This document shows positions 44,921 through 54,559 of a DNA stretch of 64,000 nt, one piece after another (position 1 is the stretch's first letter; every line of letters begins with the position of its first letter). The notes under the pieces are model-generated. The model did not search any database. It was not told the origin of the DNA and saw only the letters and a program-made list of their open reading frames with translations. Source of the stretch: Aliarcobacter cryaerophilus. Lineage in GTDB: Bacteria > Campylobacterota > Campylobacteria > Campylobacterales > Arcobacteraceae. The DNA is taken from contig NZ_CP060694.1 in the NCBI RefSeq assembly GCF_014352935.1, positions 1,736,001-1,800,000 on the forward strand, given 5' to 3'. The position numbers were made by a program, and so were the translations under genes.

Positions 44921-44949
44921 ATAGTACCAGAAAAATATTTATATATCAA
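44921..44949 (-). promoter_or_regulatory. Sigma70 promoter of the ars operon
   Basis: Minus strand: TTGATA at 44949-44944 and TACTAT at 44926-44921 with exactly 17 bases between. The predicted transcript start is about 20 bases before the arsC ATG. The -35 lies inside the inverted repeat at 44932-44973. Confidence 0.7.
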
Positions 44950-44973
44950 GATATATTGATATATAAATATTTT
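44932..44973. promoter_or_regulatory. Perfect 18-bp inverted repeat, probable ArsR operator
   Basis: AAAATATTTATATATCAA, six bases (GATATA), then TTGATATATAAATATTTT. The inner ATCAA-N6-TTGAT is the core seen in many ArsR/SmtB operators, and the repeat covers the -35 box. Binding by the ArsR at 41512-41823 would block RNA polymerase. Confidence 0.7.
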
Positions 44974-44976
44974 AAA

Positions 44977-45336
44977 TTAGATTTTTTCTTCATACATCTC
45001 AATAATCTCATCTTTTAATGTATAAATATAAGTTTGCACCTCTACTTCATCATATCTTTCAACAATAACAGCAGTTCTACTAAACTCAACTCCCTCAAAA
45101 ATATCAAGATTTTCCCAATGATTTATAAGATTATCAGAATAAAACAAAAACCCATGAATAGTATCATTACCCATTTCTAGCCTAATACCAGGATATCCCA
45201 TACTAGCACTCCAGCCTGCATCTATTAATTTTCCTTTTACAGTTGCAGGTACAAATTTTCCTACAATATTTTCTAAAACATATGAATTTGGACAGTTTGG
45301 CATCAATGTACCATATACAAAAAGTGAATCTTTCAT
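44977..45336 (-). CDS. Gamma-glutamylcyclotransferase-fold protein
   Basis: 119 residues of the GGCT/YtfP-like fold. FVYGTLMPN near residue 5 is the substrate-binding Y-G-T-L loop. HWENLDIFEGVEFSRTAV near residue 72 holds the catalytic-type Glu. Members act on gamma-glutamyl peptides or amines; many small bacterial ones have no known substrate. It ends just beyond the ars operator repeat and is probably transcribed separately from arsC. Confidence 0.78.
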   Translation of the reverse strand: MKDSLFVYGTLMPNCPNSYVLENIVGKFVPATVKGKLIDAGWSASMGYPGIRLEMGNDTIHGFLFYSDNLINHWENLDIFEGVEFSRTAVIVERYDEVEVQTYIYTLKDEIIEMYEEKI

Positions 45337-45360
45337 CTATTCCTTAAGAGTTTTAAGAGA

Positions 45361-45393
45361 AAAAAGATGAGAATAATCTATTCTCATCTTTTT
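45361..45393 (-). terminator. Intrinsic terminator after transketolase
   Basis: A perfect 15-bp stem, AAAAAGATGAGAATA with TATTCTCATCTTTTT, around ATC. Read on the minus strand it follows the transketolase stop by 7 bases and runs into T residues. Confidence 0.85.
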
Positions 45394-45400
45394 ATTTTAT

Positions 45401-47317
45401 TTATTTTTTAAGATCTTCTATAATTTTCGTTTTTAATTTATCAACTGTAAATCCAAACTCATCAAAAAGCTTATCAGCAGGACCACTAGCTCCAAAACTA
45501 TCCATTCCAAATACTACATCTGCATATTTATAATACTCTAAAGCTCTTGCTGCTTCAACTGCATAAACTCTTGTTTTTGGATCAATAATTTTATTAATAT
45601 AATCTTCACTTTGCTCTAAAAGTAAATCAAAACAAGGAACAGAAACTATATTTGCAAGAATTCCCTCTTTTTCTAAAGCACAAGCAGTTTGTAAAGCCAA
45701 ATTAACTTCACTTCCACTTGCCATAATTGTGATAGTTGCATTCTCTCTTTTTGTTAATAGATATCCACCATTACAAACATCTCCAAAAGCTTTATCGTCT
45801 TTTAAAACTTTTAAGCCTTGTCTTGAACATACAAATGCTGTTGGGGCATTCATTTTAAGTGCTATTTTCCAAGCTTCAACATTTTCAGTTGCATCAGCAG
45901 GTCTAAATGTATAAAAATTTGGTAAAGCTCTAAATTGACTTAAATGCTCAATTGGTTGATGAGTTGGTCCATCTTCTCCAACACCAATACTATCATGTGT
46001 CCAAATAAAGTGTTGAGGAATTCCTGCAAGTGCAGCAATTCTTGCACTAGGTTTTAAATAGTCACTAAATACAAAAAATGTTGCACTGTAAACTCTAAAT
46101 AAACCATATAGGTTCATAGCATTTACAATAGCTGCCATTGCATGTTCTTTAATACCAAAATGGATATTTCGTCCATTTGGAAAATCTCCCATATCTTTTA
46201 GTTCTGTTTTATTTGATGGTGCTAAATCCGCACTTCCACCTAAGAAACTAGGAATTTTTGAAGCAATAGCATTTAATATTTTATGATTTGAATCTCTTGT
46301 AGCTACACTACTTCCAGCCTCAAAAGTTGGATAAACAATAGTGTCAAAATCTGGATTTTGTAACTCAGATATTTTTGCTTTTGTCTCTTTAGATAAACTT
46401 TCATTCCAACTATTTTGCATAGTTGAACCAACAATTAATTTATCAAAAGCACCTTTTACATCTGCACTTACTTCAAAATCAACATCAGGATTAAATCCAG
46501 CTTTTATTTTTGCTTGTTTTATCTCATCAACTCCTAATGGAGCCCCGTGAGAATGGTGACTTCCTTCAAGAGTAACAGCTCCTTTTGCAATAACTGTTTT
46601 AGCAATAATTAAAACAGGCATTGTTGAATTTTTTGCTTGAACAAAAGCCTTATCAATTTGATCAAAATTGTGTCCATCTATTTCAATTACTTCAAAATCA
46701 ATTGCTTGAAATCTTTTTTTAACATTTTCACTCCAAGCAAGAGATGTATCACCTTCAATTGTGATTGAGTTGCTATCATAAATTATTACAAGATTATCAA
46801 GTTTTAGGTGACCTGCTGTTGCAGTTGCTTCATAAGAGATTCCTTCTTGTAAATCTCCATCTCCACAAAGACAATAAACTTTATGATTTATTACATCTTT
46901 TCCTAATAAATTTTGAGCATATTTTCCTGCCATTGCAAATCCAACTGCATTTGCAATTCCTTGTCCTAGTGGTCCTGTTGTAATTTCTATTCCATGAGTA
47001 TGCCCATATTCTGGATGTCCTGGAGTTTTTGAACCAGATTGTCTAAAGTTTTTCATATCATTTACTGATACATCAAATCCCCATAAATGAAGTAAAGAGT
47101 AAACCAAACCAGTTGCATGACCACCTGAAAATACTAATCTATCTCTATTTAGCCATTTTTCATCAGCTGGATTTATATTTAAATGCTTGCTTAAAACTGT
47201 TGCAATATCAGCAAGTCCCATAGGAGCTCCAGGATGTCCTGAGTTAGCTCTTTGTACCATATCAGCAGCTAAAAATCTTATTGTATCTGCTTGTTTTTGA
47301 AGTAGTTGTTTTGACAT
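45401..47317 (-). CDS. tkt: Transketolase
   Basis: Thiamine-diphosphate enzyme of the non-oxidative pentose phosphate pathway. 638 residues, close to the usual 650-670. Seen: ANSGHPGAPMGLADIATVL near residue 24, GDGDLQEGISYEA near 145 (ThDP/metal site), NIHFGIKEHAMAAIVNAM near 381 (catalytic Glu of the pyrimidine domain) and the transketolase-2 block IWTHDSIGVGEDGPTHQ near 430. Its terminator follows immediately. It is monocistronic. Confidence 0.96.
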   Translation of the reverse strand: MSKQLLQKQADTIRFLAADMVQRANSGHPGAPMGLADIATVLSKHLNINPADEKWLNRDRLVFSGGHATGLVYSLLHLWGFDVSVNDMKNFRQSGSKTPGHPEYGHTHGIEITTGPLGQGIANAVGFAMAGKYAQNLLGKDVINHKVYCLCGDGDLQEGISYEATATAGHLKLDNLVIIYDSNSITIEGDTSLAWSENVKKRFQAIDFEVIEIDGHNFDQIDKAFVQAKNSTMPVLIIAKTVIAKGAVTLEGSHHSHGAPLGVDEIKQAKIKAGFNPDVDFEVSADVKGAFDKLIVGSTMQNSWNESLSKETKAKISELQNPDFDTIVYPTFEAGSSVATRDSNHKILNAIASKIPSFLGGSADLAPSNKTELKDMGDFPNGRNIHFGIKEHAMAAIVNAMNLYGLFRVYSATFFVFSDYLKPSARIAALAGIPQHFIWTHDSIGVGEDGPTHQPIEHLSQFRALPNFYTFRPADATENVEAWKIALKMNAPTAFVCSRQGLKVLKDDKAFGDVCNGGYLLTKRENATITIMASGSEVNLALQTACALEKEGILANIVSVPCFDLLLEQSEDYINKIIDPKTRVYAVEAARALEYYKYADVVFGMDSFGASGPADKLFDEFGFTVDKLKTKIIEDLKK

Positions 47318-47418
47318 AGATTATCCTATATTATGAGTGATTTTAAAAATTTGTAAAGATTATATCGAAACTATGTTTAAGACTTTTTAATCTAAAATTA
47401 CAAAAAAAAGATTATAAA

Positions 47419-48630
47419 ATGACAAATTCACAAAACAGAACTATTTGGATTTTAATCCTCTCTTCATCACTTATTTTAGCAATTACAATGGGGGTTAGAC
47501 AATCTTTGGGTCTGTTTATAGCTCCTATAAACTCTTCAACTTCTCTTGATATTATCTCTATTAGTTTAGCTCTTGCAATTGGACAATTTATTTGGGGATT
47601 AACTCAACCAATTTTTGGTGCAATTGCAGATAAAAAAGGCTCTTTTGGTGTTTTAGTCTTTGGTGCTTTGTTGATGTTCTTTGGTTTAATATTGACTCCT
47701 TTTTTAACTTCAGAATTTTCAATTATTCTAACTTTAGGGCTTCTTGTAGCAGCAGGTGCAGGGGCAGGAAGTTTTTCAATATTAATAGGAGCAACAGCAA
47801 AAAATCTTCCTAATGAAAAAAGATCATTTGCTGGAGGATTTATAAATGCTGGTGGTTCTTTTGGGCAATTTATTTTTGCTCCACTAGCACAAGCTATTAT
47901 AAATGGTTTTGGATGGATTTACTCTATGATTGCTCTTGCATTTTCAACACTTTTAACTATTCCTTTAGCAAAAATTCTATCTTCAAAAAGTAAAAAAGAA
48001 GAAACAAATCTTACGAATGTTATAGAAAATGATATAAAATTAAAAGAGCAATTAAAAGTTGCTTTAAAAGATAAAAGCTATTTATACTTAAATTTAGGAT
48101 TTTTTACTTGTGGATTTCATGTAGCTTTTTTAGTTACGCATCTTCCTCATGAGGTTGCTCTTTGTGGTCATAGTGCAAATGTTTCAGCTTACTCTTTGGC
48201 TTTAATTGGACTTTTTAATATCTTTGGAAGCTTATATGCTGGCTATTTGGGTACAAAGTATAAAATGAAATATATATTGGCTTTTATTTATGCAAGTAGA
48301 GCTTTGATGATTATTATATATCTATTATCACCTAAAACTGAATTAACTTTTTATATTTTCTCTATTGCAATTGGTTTTACTTGGCTTGCAACAGTTCCAC
48401 CAACAGCAGGAATTGTAGGAAAACTTTTTGGAACAAAATATCTAGCAACTCTATTTGGACTAACTCTTTTATCACATCAAATTGGTGGCTTTTTTGGCGC
48501 ATATTTAGGTGGATTATTTATCAATAGTTATGGTAATTTCTCTTTAATGTGGTACTTAGATATAGCTTTAGCAATAGTTGCAGCACTTGCTAATTTACCA
48601 ATAAAAGAGGAAAAAATTAATAAAAATTAA
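47419..48630 (+). CDS. MFS transporter
   Basis: 403 residues with 12 membrane helices in two six-helix halves and a charged central loop (about 195-215, KSKKEETNLTNVI). Helix-2/3 loop motif: FGAIADKKGSFGVLVFGA near residue 67, the MFS motif A pattern. The half containing LVTHLPHEVALCGHSANV, with PPTAGIVGKLFGTKYLATLFG, resembles the monocarboxylate/oxalate-formate branch. Substrate unknown. Divergent from tkt; 44 bases separate it from the downstream sensor kinase, which could be co-transcribed. Confidence 0.82.
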   Translation: MTNSQNRTIWILILSSSLILAITMGVRQSLGLFIAPINSSTSLDIISISLALAIGQFIWGLTQPIFGAIADKKGSFGVLVFGALLMFFGLILTPFLTSEFSIILTLGLLVAAGAGAGSFSILIGATAKNLPNEKRSFAGGFINAGGSFGQFIFAPLAQAIINGFGWIYSMIALAFSTLLTIPLAKILSSKSKKEETNLTNVIENDIKLKEQLKVALKDKSYLYLNLGFFTCGFHVAFLVTHLPHEVALCGHSANVSAYSLALIGLFNIFGSLYAGYLGTKYKMKYILAFIYASRALMIIIYLLSPKTELTFYIFSIAIGFTWLATVPPTAGIVGKLFGTKYLATLFGLTLLSHQIGGFFGAYLGGLFINSYGNFSLMWYLDIALAIVAALANLPIKEEKINKN

Positions 48631-48674
48631 AATTTCTTGCTATAATATTTTATTCGTTTCTAAAAAGGAAAAAA

Positions 48675-50390
48675 ATGAAAATATTTTTAACTACAATATT
48701 GATAGTTATAAATCTGTTTTCACAAGATATTGATACAAATCTTCAATTAACTACACAAGAAAAAGAGTTTATAGAAAAAACTCATTTCAATGTTGCTATC
48801 ACAAAAAATTGGTATCCAATTAGCTTTGAAGAAGATAAAGATAAAGCACTTGGAATATCATCTGAATTTTGGGGAATTATTGTAAATAAACTAAATCTAA
48901 AAACTACAAATATTTTTTTTAAATCCTTTGATGAACAGATAAAAAGTTTACAAAGTGGAAAAAGTGATATTATTTTTAGTATAGGAGAGAGTGAATCACG
49001 AAAGAAATTTGGATATTTTTCTAATGAATATTTAAAGTTTCCAATATCTATAGTTACAAAAAAAGATGAGAACTTTATAGAAAATATAGATGAAATTTTA
49101 GATAAAAAAATTGCTGTTGGAAATAATTTTACTGCACATAACTTACTAAAAGAGAAATATCCAAACCTTAATTTAGTTTTAGTAAACAATGTAGAAGAGG
49201 GATTAAATCTAGTCTCAAAAAAAGAAGTTTTTGCCTTTGTTGATATCAAACCTATTCTTACATATAATATTGCAAAATTTGAATTCAAAGATTTAAAAGT
49301 TAGTGGTAACTCAGGAATTGACTTCCCTTTAAAAATTATGGTTAGAAAAGAGTATAAAGATTTAATTCCAATAATAAATAAAACAATTGCAACTATACCA
49401 GCTAGTGAAGTTACAAATATCGTTAATAGTTGGAATAATGTACAATTTCAAAATTCAATAGACTACAAAACTGTTTGGATTTTGGTTTTTTTAGTATTTT
49501 TTGGTGCGATTGCATTTATTCATAGAACGGCAACTTTAAATATTTTAAACAAAAAATTAAAATATACAGTAGAAGAGAAGACAAAAGAGTTAAAATATTT
49601 AAATGAAAATCTCCAATTAGCTATAGATAAAAAAACAAAAGAGTTACTTGAAAAAGAGGCAATTTTAAATCAACAAGCTAAAATGGCTGCAATGGGAGAG
49701 ATGATTGAAAATATTGCTCATCAATGGAGACAACCTCTATCTGTAATATCTACAATATCAAGCTCTTTAAAAATAAAAAAAGAGATGAATATTTTAGATG
49801 ATAAAGAGTTTTATGAAGCTTTAAAAAATATAAATAAAACATCTGAACATCTATCAAATACTATTGATGATTTTAGAAATTTTTTCTCTCCAAATAAAGA
49901 GATGAATAAATTTTATCTATCACAACTAATAAAAAAATCTAAAGATTTAATAAAAAGTAGATTTGATAAGTTTAATATAAAAGTTATTGAACACATAGAT
50001 GATATAGAGATTTTATCATATCAAAATGAATTATTTCAGGTAATTCTTAACCTTTTTTCAAATTCAATTGATGTTTTATCTTCAAGCCAAATAGAGAATA
50101 AAATAATATATATAAAAATATATCATGATGAGAATAATTTATACATTGAATTCTTAGATAATGGCGGAGGCATAAAAGATGAGTTTATAAATAGAGTTTT
50201 TGAACCATATTTTACAACAAAACATAAAAGCCAAGGAACAGGAATTGGTCTTTATATGTCACTACAAATCGTAACAAAACATCTAAATGGTGAAATATCT
50301 GTCAAAAATGATACTTTTATCGAAAACAATACCACTTATTTTGGTGCAAAATTTACTATTTTACTACCTATTTATCTACAAAAGAACTAA
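48675..50390 (+). CDS. Sensor histidine kinase with a periplasmic solute-binding sensor domain
   Basis: 571 residues: a signal-like N-terminus, a periplasmic type 3 solute-binding domain (about 30-255; FNVAITKNWYPISFEED near 36, LQSGKSDIIFSIGESESR near 94), a membrane helix at about 265-283, a coiled linker, then the kinase core. The phospho-accepting His is His 349 in NIAHQWRQPLSVIS, the QWRQPL variant frequent in Campylobacterota. The ATPase domain has NLFSNSIDVL, DNGGGIKDEF and GTGIGLYMS. No response regulator follows; the next gene is a chemoreceptor. The ligand is probably an amino acid or organic acid. Confidence 0.9.
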   Translation: MKIFLTTILIVINLFSQDIDTNLQLTTQEKEFIEKTHFNVAITKNWYPISFEEDKDKALGISSEFWGIIVNKLNLKTTNIFFKSFDEQIKSLQSGKSDIIFSIGESESRKKFGYFSNEYLKFPISIVTKKDENFIENIDEILDKKIAVGNNFTAHNLLKEKYPNLNLVLVNNVEEGLNLVSKKEVFAFVDIKPILTYNIAKFEFKDLKVSGNSGIDFPLKIMVRKEYKDLIPIINKTIATIPASEVTNIVNSWNNVQFQNSIDYKTVWILVFLVFFGAIAFIHRTATLNILNKKLKYTVEEKTKELKYLNENLQLAIDKKTKELLEKEAILNQQAKMAAMGEMIENIAHQWRQPLSVISTISSSLKIKKEMNILDDKEFYEALKNINKTSEHLSNTIDDFRNFFSPNKEMNKFYLSQLIKKSKDLIKSRFDKFNIKVIEHIDDIEILSYQNELFQVILNLFSNSIDVLSSSQIENKIIYIKIYHDENNLYIEFLDNGGGIKDEFINRVFEPYFTTKHKSQGTGIGLYMSLQIVTKHLNGEISVKNDTFIENNTTYFGAKFTILLPIYLQKN

Positions 50391-50454
50391 AGCTTCTTTA
50401 TAAATATTATCTTAATTTAGCTATAATTTTTAACTTTATTTTAAAAGGGAAATT

Positions 50455-52533
50455 ATGTCTATAAAAAATAGATTAATAGCTTTATCTTTGGTATTTATTT
50501 TATCACTGATTACTATTTCGGCTGTCTCATATTTTAATACAAAAAGCTCATCAAATGATCTTACTAACATATCAGATGAAAGAATACCAATATTAATAGC
50601 TGTTGCTGAATTGGATACTTTAAGATATAAAATTAGAGCTATGACTCATGAGGTTTTTTCAGTTCACAAAAATTCTGATTACTCAAAAAATCTTCAAGCA
50701 ATTAAAGAGAGTAGAGAAACAGCTTGGGCTGATATTACTAAACACTGGGAATATTTTGCAAGTACTCCTAGACAAACTGAAGCTGGTAAAAAAGCTTTTG
50801 CTACTTTAGAGACTGCATTTAATGATTGGAAAAAATCTCATGACCCTATTCATGGAAATTTAATAAAATTAATAGAAAACAAAGATGATGAAAAAATTAC
50901 TTCTTTGATTGCAGAGTATGAAAATAGTGTACAAAAAATGATACCTATATCAAATGTTTTTGGTAAGCTTTTAGAAGAACAAAAAACAAGAACTACAAAC
51001 TATGCAACAAATATGGTTAAAAATTCTGTATCATCTTCAAATAAATCTCTTACTTTAATTGTAATTTTATCGCTTATTGTTATGGCAATTAGTATTACAT
51101 TTACATCTTTAACTATAAGTTTTATTGTAAAATCTTTAAATAAACTTCAACAAGGTATATTAGGCTTTTTTGCATTCTTAAATGAAGAGAGTAAAAGTGC
51201 TACACTAATAGATTTAAAAAGTAATGATGAGTTTGGTCAAATTGCAAAAGTAATAAATCAAAATATTGAAAAAACTGAAAGCTCTATAAAAAAAGATGAT
51301 GAGTTTATAAATGCAACTGAACTTTTCATAAAAGAGCTATCAAGTGGAAATATGCTTGCTAAAATAGAAGCTGAGCCAGATACTCAAAATTTAAAAGTTT
51401 TAAAAGAACTTTTAATTAAAATGCAATATTACTTAGAACATACAATTGCAAGAGATATAAATAGATTACTTTTTGTGATAGATAGCTTTAAAAAATATGA
51501 CTTTACTGCAAGATTTCCAAATCCTTATGCAAAAATTGCTGTTGCTATGAATGAATTAGGAGATGAAATTTCTGCTTTATTAAGACAATCATATGGAACA
51601 GGTTTAATGCTAGAAAATAGTTCTCAGGAACTTTTAGAAAATGTAAATATTCTAAATCAAAGTTCAAATGCTGCTGCTGCTTCTTTAGAAGAGACTGCTG
51701 CTGCTCTTGAAGAGATTACTTCAACAGTAATTAGCAATGCAAATAATGTAGAATTAATGACTAGATTCTCAAACGAAGTTAGTAATTCAGCTAAAAAAGG
51801 TCAACAATTAGCAAATCAAACAACAAATGCTATGGATGAGATTAATAATCAAGTAAATAGAATTAATGAAGCAATTGCCGTAATTGATCAAATTGCTTTC
51901 CAAACAAATATTCTTTCACTAAATGCTGCTGTTGAAGCTGCAACTGCTGGTGAGGCTGGAAAAGGATTTGCAGTTGTTGCACAAGAGGTGCGAAATCTAG
52001 CAAGTAGAAGTGCAGAAGCAGCTAAAGAGATAAAAAATATAGTTGAAAATGCTACATCAAAAGCAAATGAAGGAAAAAATATTAGTTTTGAGATGATTCA
52101 AGGATATACGGAGCTTCTTGAAAATATAGAAAAACAAAGCCAAACAATAAATGAGATTGCAACAGCTTCAAAAGAGCAACAAGCTGGAATTACACAGATA
52201 AATGATGCAGTAACAGGACTTGATCAACAGACACAACAAAATGCGAATATTGCTTCAGACACAAAAACTATTGCAATAAATGCGGATAATATTGCTAAAA
52301 AAATTGTTAGTGATTCACATAACAAACAATTTGTTGGAAAAGAAGATGTTGAAAAAGAGAATAAAAAAATTAATTCTACAGTTAAAAATAGTAATATAGT
52401 TCTTAATCCTACTAAAAAAAGTTCAGAAATAAAACCTTCAACTACAAAAAAAGATATGGATAAAAAAACACCAATCAAACAAAATGAAATAAAATCATCA
52501 ACAAAAGATGATGATGAGTGGGAAAGCTTTTAA
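50455..52533 (+). CDS. Methyl-accepting chemotaxis protein with C-terminal pentapeptide-like tail
   Basis: 692 residues: a membrane helix at about 8-27, a four-helix-bundle periplasmic sensor (about 30-190), a second membrane helix at about 200-222, HAMP-like helices, a long middle region, then the signalling domain (about 390-610). The highly conserved hairpin tip is [20 protein letters not shown] near 480, continuing into [20 protein letters not shown]. The last 75 residues are a Lys/Ser/Thr-rich flexible linker ending in EWESF, like the NWETF/NWESF peptide that tethers CheR and CheB in E. coli. A terminator overlaps the stop. Confidence 0.92.
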   Translation: MSIKNRLIALSLVFILSLITISAVSYFNTKSSSNDLTNISDERIPILIAVAELDTLRYKIRAMTHEVFSVHKNSDYSKNLQAIKESRETAWADITKHWEYFASTPRQTEAGKKAFATLETAFNDWKKSHDPIHGNLIKLIENKDDEKITSLIAEYENSVQKMIPISNVFGKLLEEQKTRTTNYATNMVKNSVSSSNKSLTLIVILSLIVMAISITFTSLTISFIVKSLNKLQQGILGFFAFLNEESKSATLIDLKSNDEFGQIAKVINQNIEKTESSIKKDDEFINATELFIKELSSGNMLAKIEAEPDTQNLKVLKELLIKMQYYLEHTIARDINRLLFVIDSFKKYDFTARFPNPYAKIAVAMNELGDEISALLRQSYGTGLMLENSSQELLENVNILNQSSNAAAASLEETAAALEEITSTVISNANNVELMTRFSNEVSNSAKKGQQLANQTTNAMDEINNQVNRINEAIAVIDQIAFQTNILSLNAAVEAATAGEAGKGFAVVAQEVRNLASRSAEAAKEIKNIVENATSKANEGKNISFEMIQGYTELLENIEKQSQTINEIATASKEQQAGITQINDAVTGLDQQTQQNANIASDTKTIAINADNIAKKIVSDSHNKQFVGKEDVEKENKKINSTVKNSNIVLNPTKKSSEIKPSTTKKDMDKKTPIKQNEIKSSTKDDDEWESF

Positions 52534-52555
52534 AATAGAGATTTTTCTCTATTTT
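52532..52555 (+). terminator. Intrinsic terminator after the chemoreceptor gene
   Basis: AAAATAGAG and CTCTATTTT pair around ATTTTT. It starts at the last base of the stop codon. Confidence 0.75.
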
Positions 52556-52571
52556 AAACTATATTTATATT

Positions 52572-53276
52572 TTGAGTCAAGATTTTTTATATCTCATATC
52601 AAAAGAGCAACTACACAAAGAGTTTATCTTTCAAAACATATATCCAAATAAAAATCTAAATTACTATTTATGTGATGATTTATCTTTAGAAACTTATATA
52701 AAGCTTTGTAAATTTGGATTTATATCAACTTCTATTATTCTTGAGAATAATTTTTATCTACTTCCTGAAATACAATTTGAGTATGCTATTTTAGATTTTA
52801 ATAATCTTCATATTAGTAAAAAGGTTAAAACTCTTATAAAAAATAGTGAATATAAATTTTGTATAAATAGAGATTTTAAATCTGTTTTAAATCAAATTCA
52901 AAATTACCATAAAGATTCTTGGATTGAAGAAAATTATGAAAAGTTATTAATAAACCTAAACAACTTAAAAAATAACAATTCAAACTTTAAATTAGTGAGT
53001 ATCGAACTATATGATAAAAATAATGAAAAATTAGTAAGTGGTGAAATTGGTTATATGATTTCTAAAACATATACTTCACTAACTGGTTTTTCTTCAAAAT
53101 CTAAACTCTATAACAATTGGGGCAAACTTCAAATGGTACTATTAGCTCTTTATTTAGAAGAAAATAGATTTGATTTTTGGAATTTAGGGCATCCATATAT
53201 GCAGTATAAATTTGATTTAGGAGCCAAACTTTATTCAAGAGATGAGTTTTTGAAAAGATGGCTAAATAGTATTTAA
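52572..53276 (+). CDS. Divergent leucyl/phenylalanyl-tRNA-protein transferase (Aat)-like protein
   Basis: 234 residues, the same length as E. coli Aat. It follows the Aat outline by eye: LLPEIQFEYAILDFNNLHIS corresponds to the segment before SRSLRK; INRDFKSVLNQIQNYHKDSW to the domain border; LVSGEIGYMISKTYTSLTGF to the VGGLYG-VFFGESMFS block; and the end FDLGAKLYSRDEFLKRW matches SLGA-I-RREFL. The catalytic-region signature GESMFS reads LTGFSS, and the DCQ site near residue 205 is not conserved in my alignment, so activity or substrate may differ. Aat adds Leu/Phe to N-terminal Arg/Lys proteins for ClpS-dependent turnover. TTG start, no clear ribosome site. Confidence 0.6.
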   Translation: MSQDFLYLISKEQLHKEFIFQNIYPNKNLNYYLCDDLSLETYIKLCKFGFISTSIILENNFYLLPEIQFEYAILDFNNLHISKKVKTLIKNSEYKFCINRDFKSVLNQIQNYHKDSWIEENYEKLLINLNNLKNNNSNFKLVSIELYDKNNEKLVSGEIGYMISKTYTSLTGFSSKSKLYNNWGKLQMVLLALYLEENRFDFWNLGHPYMQYKFDLGAKLYSRDEFLKRWLNSI

Positions 53277-54148
53277 TAGTTTATTGAAACATAAAAACTA
53301 AAATCATACTCATTGTCTAATTTTATAAAATCGACACTTTCATATATTGCAAATGATGGTTTTGTAGTTGTTTCGTAATCACTTCTTGGTAACCATTCAT
53401 GATAAACCCACTGAATAAATGGGAGTAAATCTTCATTTTTTACTTTTAAATCAAATTTTGCATAAACTCCTTCTGCTATTTTGAATTTTGGAATTCTATC
53501 GCTTTTTATATTTTTATCATCATCAACTATTATACAAGCAATATATTGGCATTCATCAAGTGGAGTAATTGTTGGATTATCATGAAAGAGTGCTGCTCTT
53601 TTATACTGTTTTATATTGTTTGTCAAAACCCAAGTTTGAAGTTTTTGCCATGTCTCTTCTATATTTTTATTATAACCTCGATTTCTTATATAATAGCTCT
53701 CAATAGCTTTCATTTTTACAATAGTTGGTGTTATATTATCAAAGCTAGCTTTAGATTTCATAGCAAATTTTGATTGTTTTATAATCTCATTTGAGTACTC
53801 TTTATATCCACCATTTTTCCACTCTTTTGGACTCATTCCAAATCTATCTTTAAATATTTTTATAAAAGATGATTGTGAAGAGTAGCCACATGAGTTTACA
53901 ATACTAGAAATTGTTGAATATCTATTTGTAAGAAGTAAATTTGAAGCTTTTTGAAGCCTAATTGATTTTATACTCTCATAAATATTTCTTCCAAATATCT
54001 CTTTAAAAACACGATGCATATGAAACTTGCTTATATCTAAATCAATACTAAGCTCTTCAATATCAATGTTTGTTTCAATATGAGTGTATATATAATACAT
54101 AATATCATTTGCTATTTTTGTTCTTTTTTCTAATGTCTCTTTTTTCAT
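53273..54148 (-). CDS. AraC-family regulator with GyrI-like effector domain
   Basis: 291 residues. N-terminal two-HTH AraC DNA-binding region (about 10-110): IEELSIDLDISKFHMHRVFKEIFG and SSIVNSCGYSSQSSFIKIFKDRFGMSPKEWK. The C-terminal half (about 130-290) is a GyrI/BmrR-type ligand-binding domain, as in Rob/SoxS-like multidrug regulators: YESVDFIKLDNEYDFSFYVS and IACIIVDDDKNIKS. It would sense an organic effector or toxin. It overlaps the last 4 bases of the Aat-like gene convergently. No operator was identified. Confidence 0.85.
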   Translation of the reverse strand: MKKETLEKRTKIANDIMYYIYTHIETNIDIEELSIDLDISKFHMHRVFKEIFGRNIYESIKSIRLQKASNLLLTNRYSTISSIVNSCGYSSQSSFIKIFKDRFGMSPKEWKNGGYKEYSNEIIKQSKFAMKSKASFDNITPTIVKMKAIESYYIRNRGYNKNIEETWQKLQTWVLTNNIKQYKRAALFHDNPTITPLDECQYIACIIVDDDKNIKSDRIPKFKIAEGVYAKFDLKVKNEDLLPFIQWVYHEWLPRSDYETTTKPSFAIYESVDFIKLDNEYDFSFYVSINY

Positions 54149-54290
54149 AAGATAATTTTATCAAAAATTAGATAAAATAAGCACTAAACAACAATTTATA
54201 AAGCACCAAAAAAGAAGAAGAAAATATAAAATTTTCCTAAAATACGGTACTTTAAATCAAGTGTTGATATAAAATACTTAAAGGAGAAAT

Positions 54291-54554
54291 GTGGAAGCCC
54301 TACTACAAGCTATATTTAGCTTTTTTATGATTATGGGAATAGGAACCTCTATACTTTTGGTTATTGGATTTTTATTAAAAGCAAAAGGTGTAACTTTTGT
54401 TGAATTTTTTCCAAAAAAAGATAAAGATGCTCCATCTCAAGTTATTTACAATAATGTAATATCTCAAAGTCCAAATCAAGGCTCTTATGGTGTTGATGCT
54501 AGAAAAGTTGCTGCTATTATGGCAGCTATACAGCATCACAACAAAAAAGGTTGA
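54291..54554 (+). CDS. OadG-like small membrane subunit
   Basis: 87 residues. A membrane helix at about residues 4-28 is followed by a soluble tail of about 55 residues ending in RKVAAIMAAIQHHNKKG. This is the size and layout of the gamma subunit (OadG) of oxaloacetate decarboxylase-type sodium pumps, which anchors the alpha subunit to the membrane and, through its C-terminus, binds zinc; the His-His near the end fits. GTG start after AAGGAG. It lies 5 bases before the carboxyltransferase/biotin subunit. The beta (sodium-pumping) subunit is not adjacent. Confidence 0.65.
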   Translation: MEALLQAIFSFFMIMGIGTSILLVIGFLLKAKGVTFVEFFPKKDKDAPSQVIYNNVISQSPNQGSYGVDARKVAAIMAAIQHHNKKG

Positions 54555-54559
54555 AAAAT

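Noticed and set aside
45729-46983. Three plus-strand frames inside tkt
   Set aside because: Shadows of transketolase codons without ribosome sites.
54256-54268. ATCAAGTGTTGAT upstream of the OadG-like gene as an ArsR-like operator
   Set aside because: Only five-base arms, with three-base spacing; too short to distinguish from chance, and spacing differs from the ars site.
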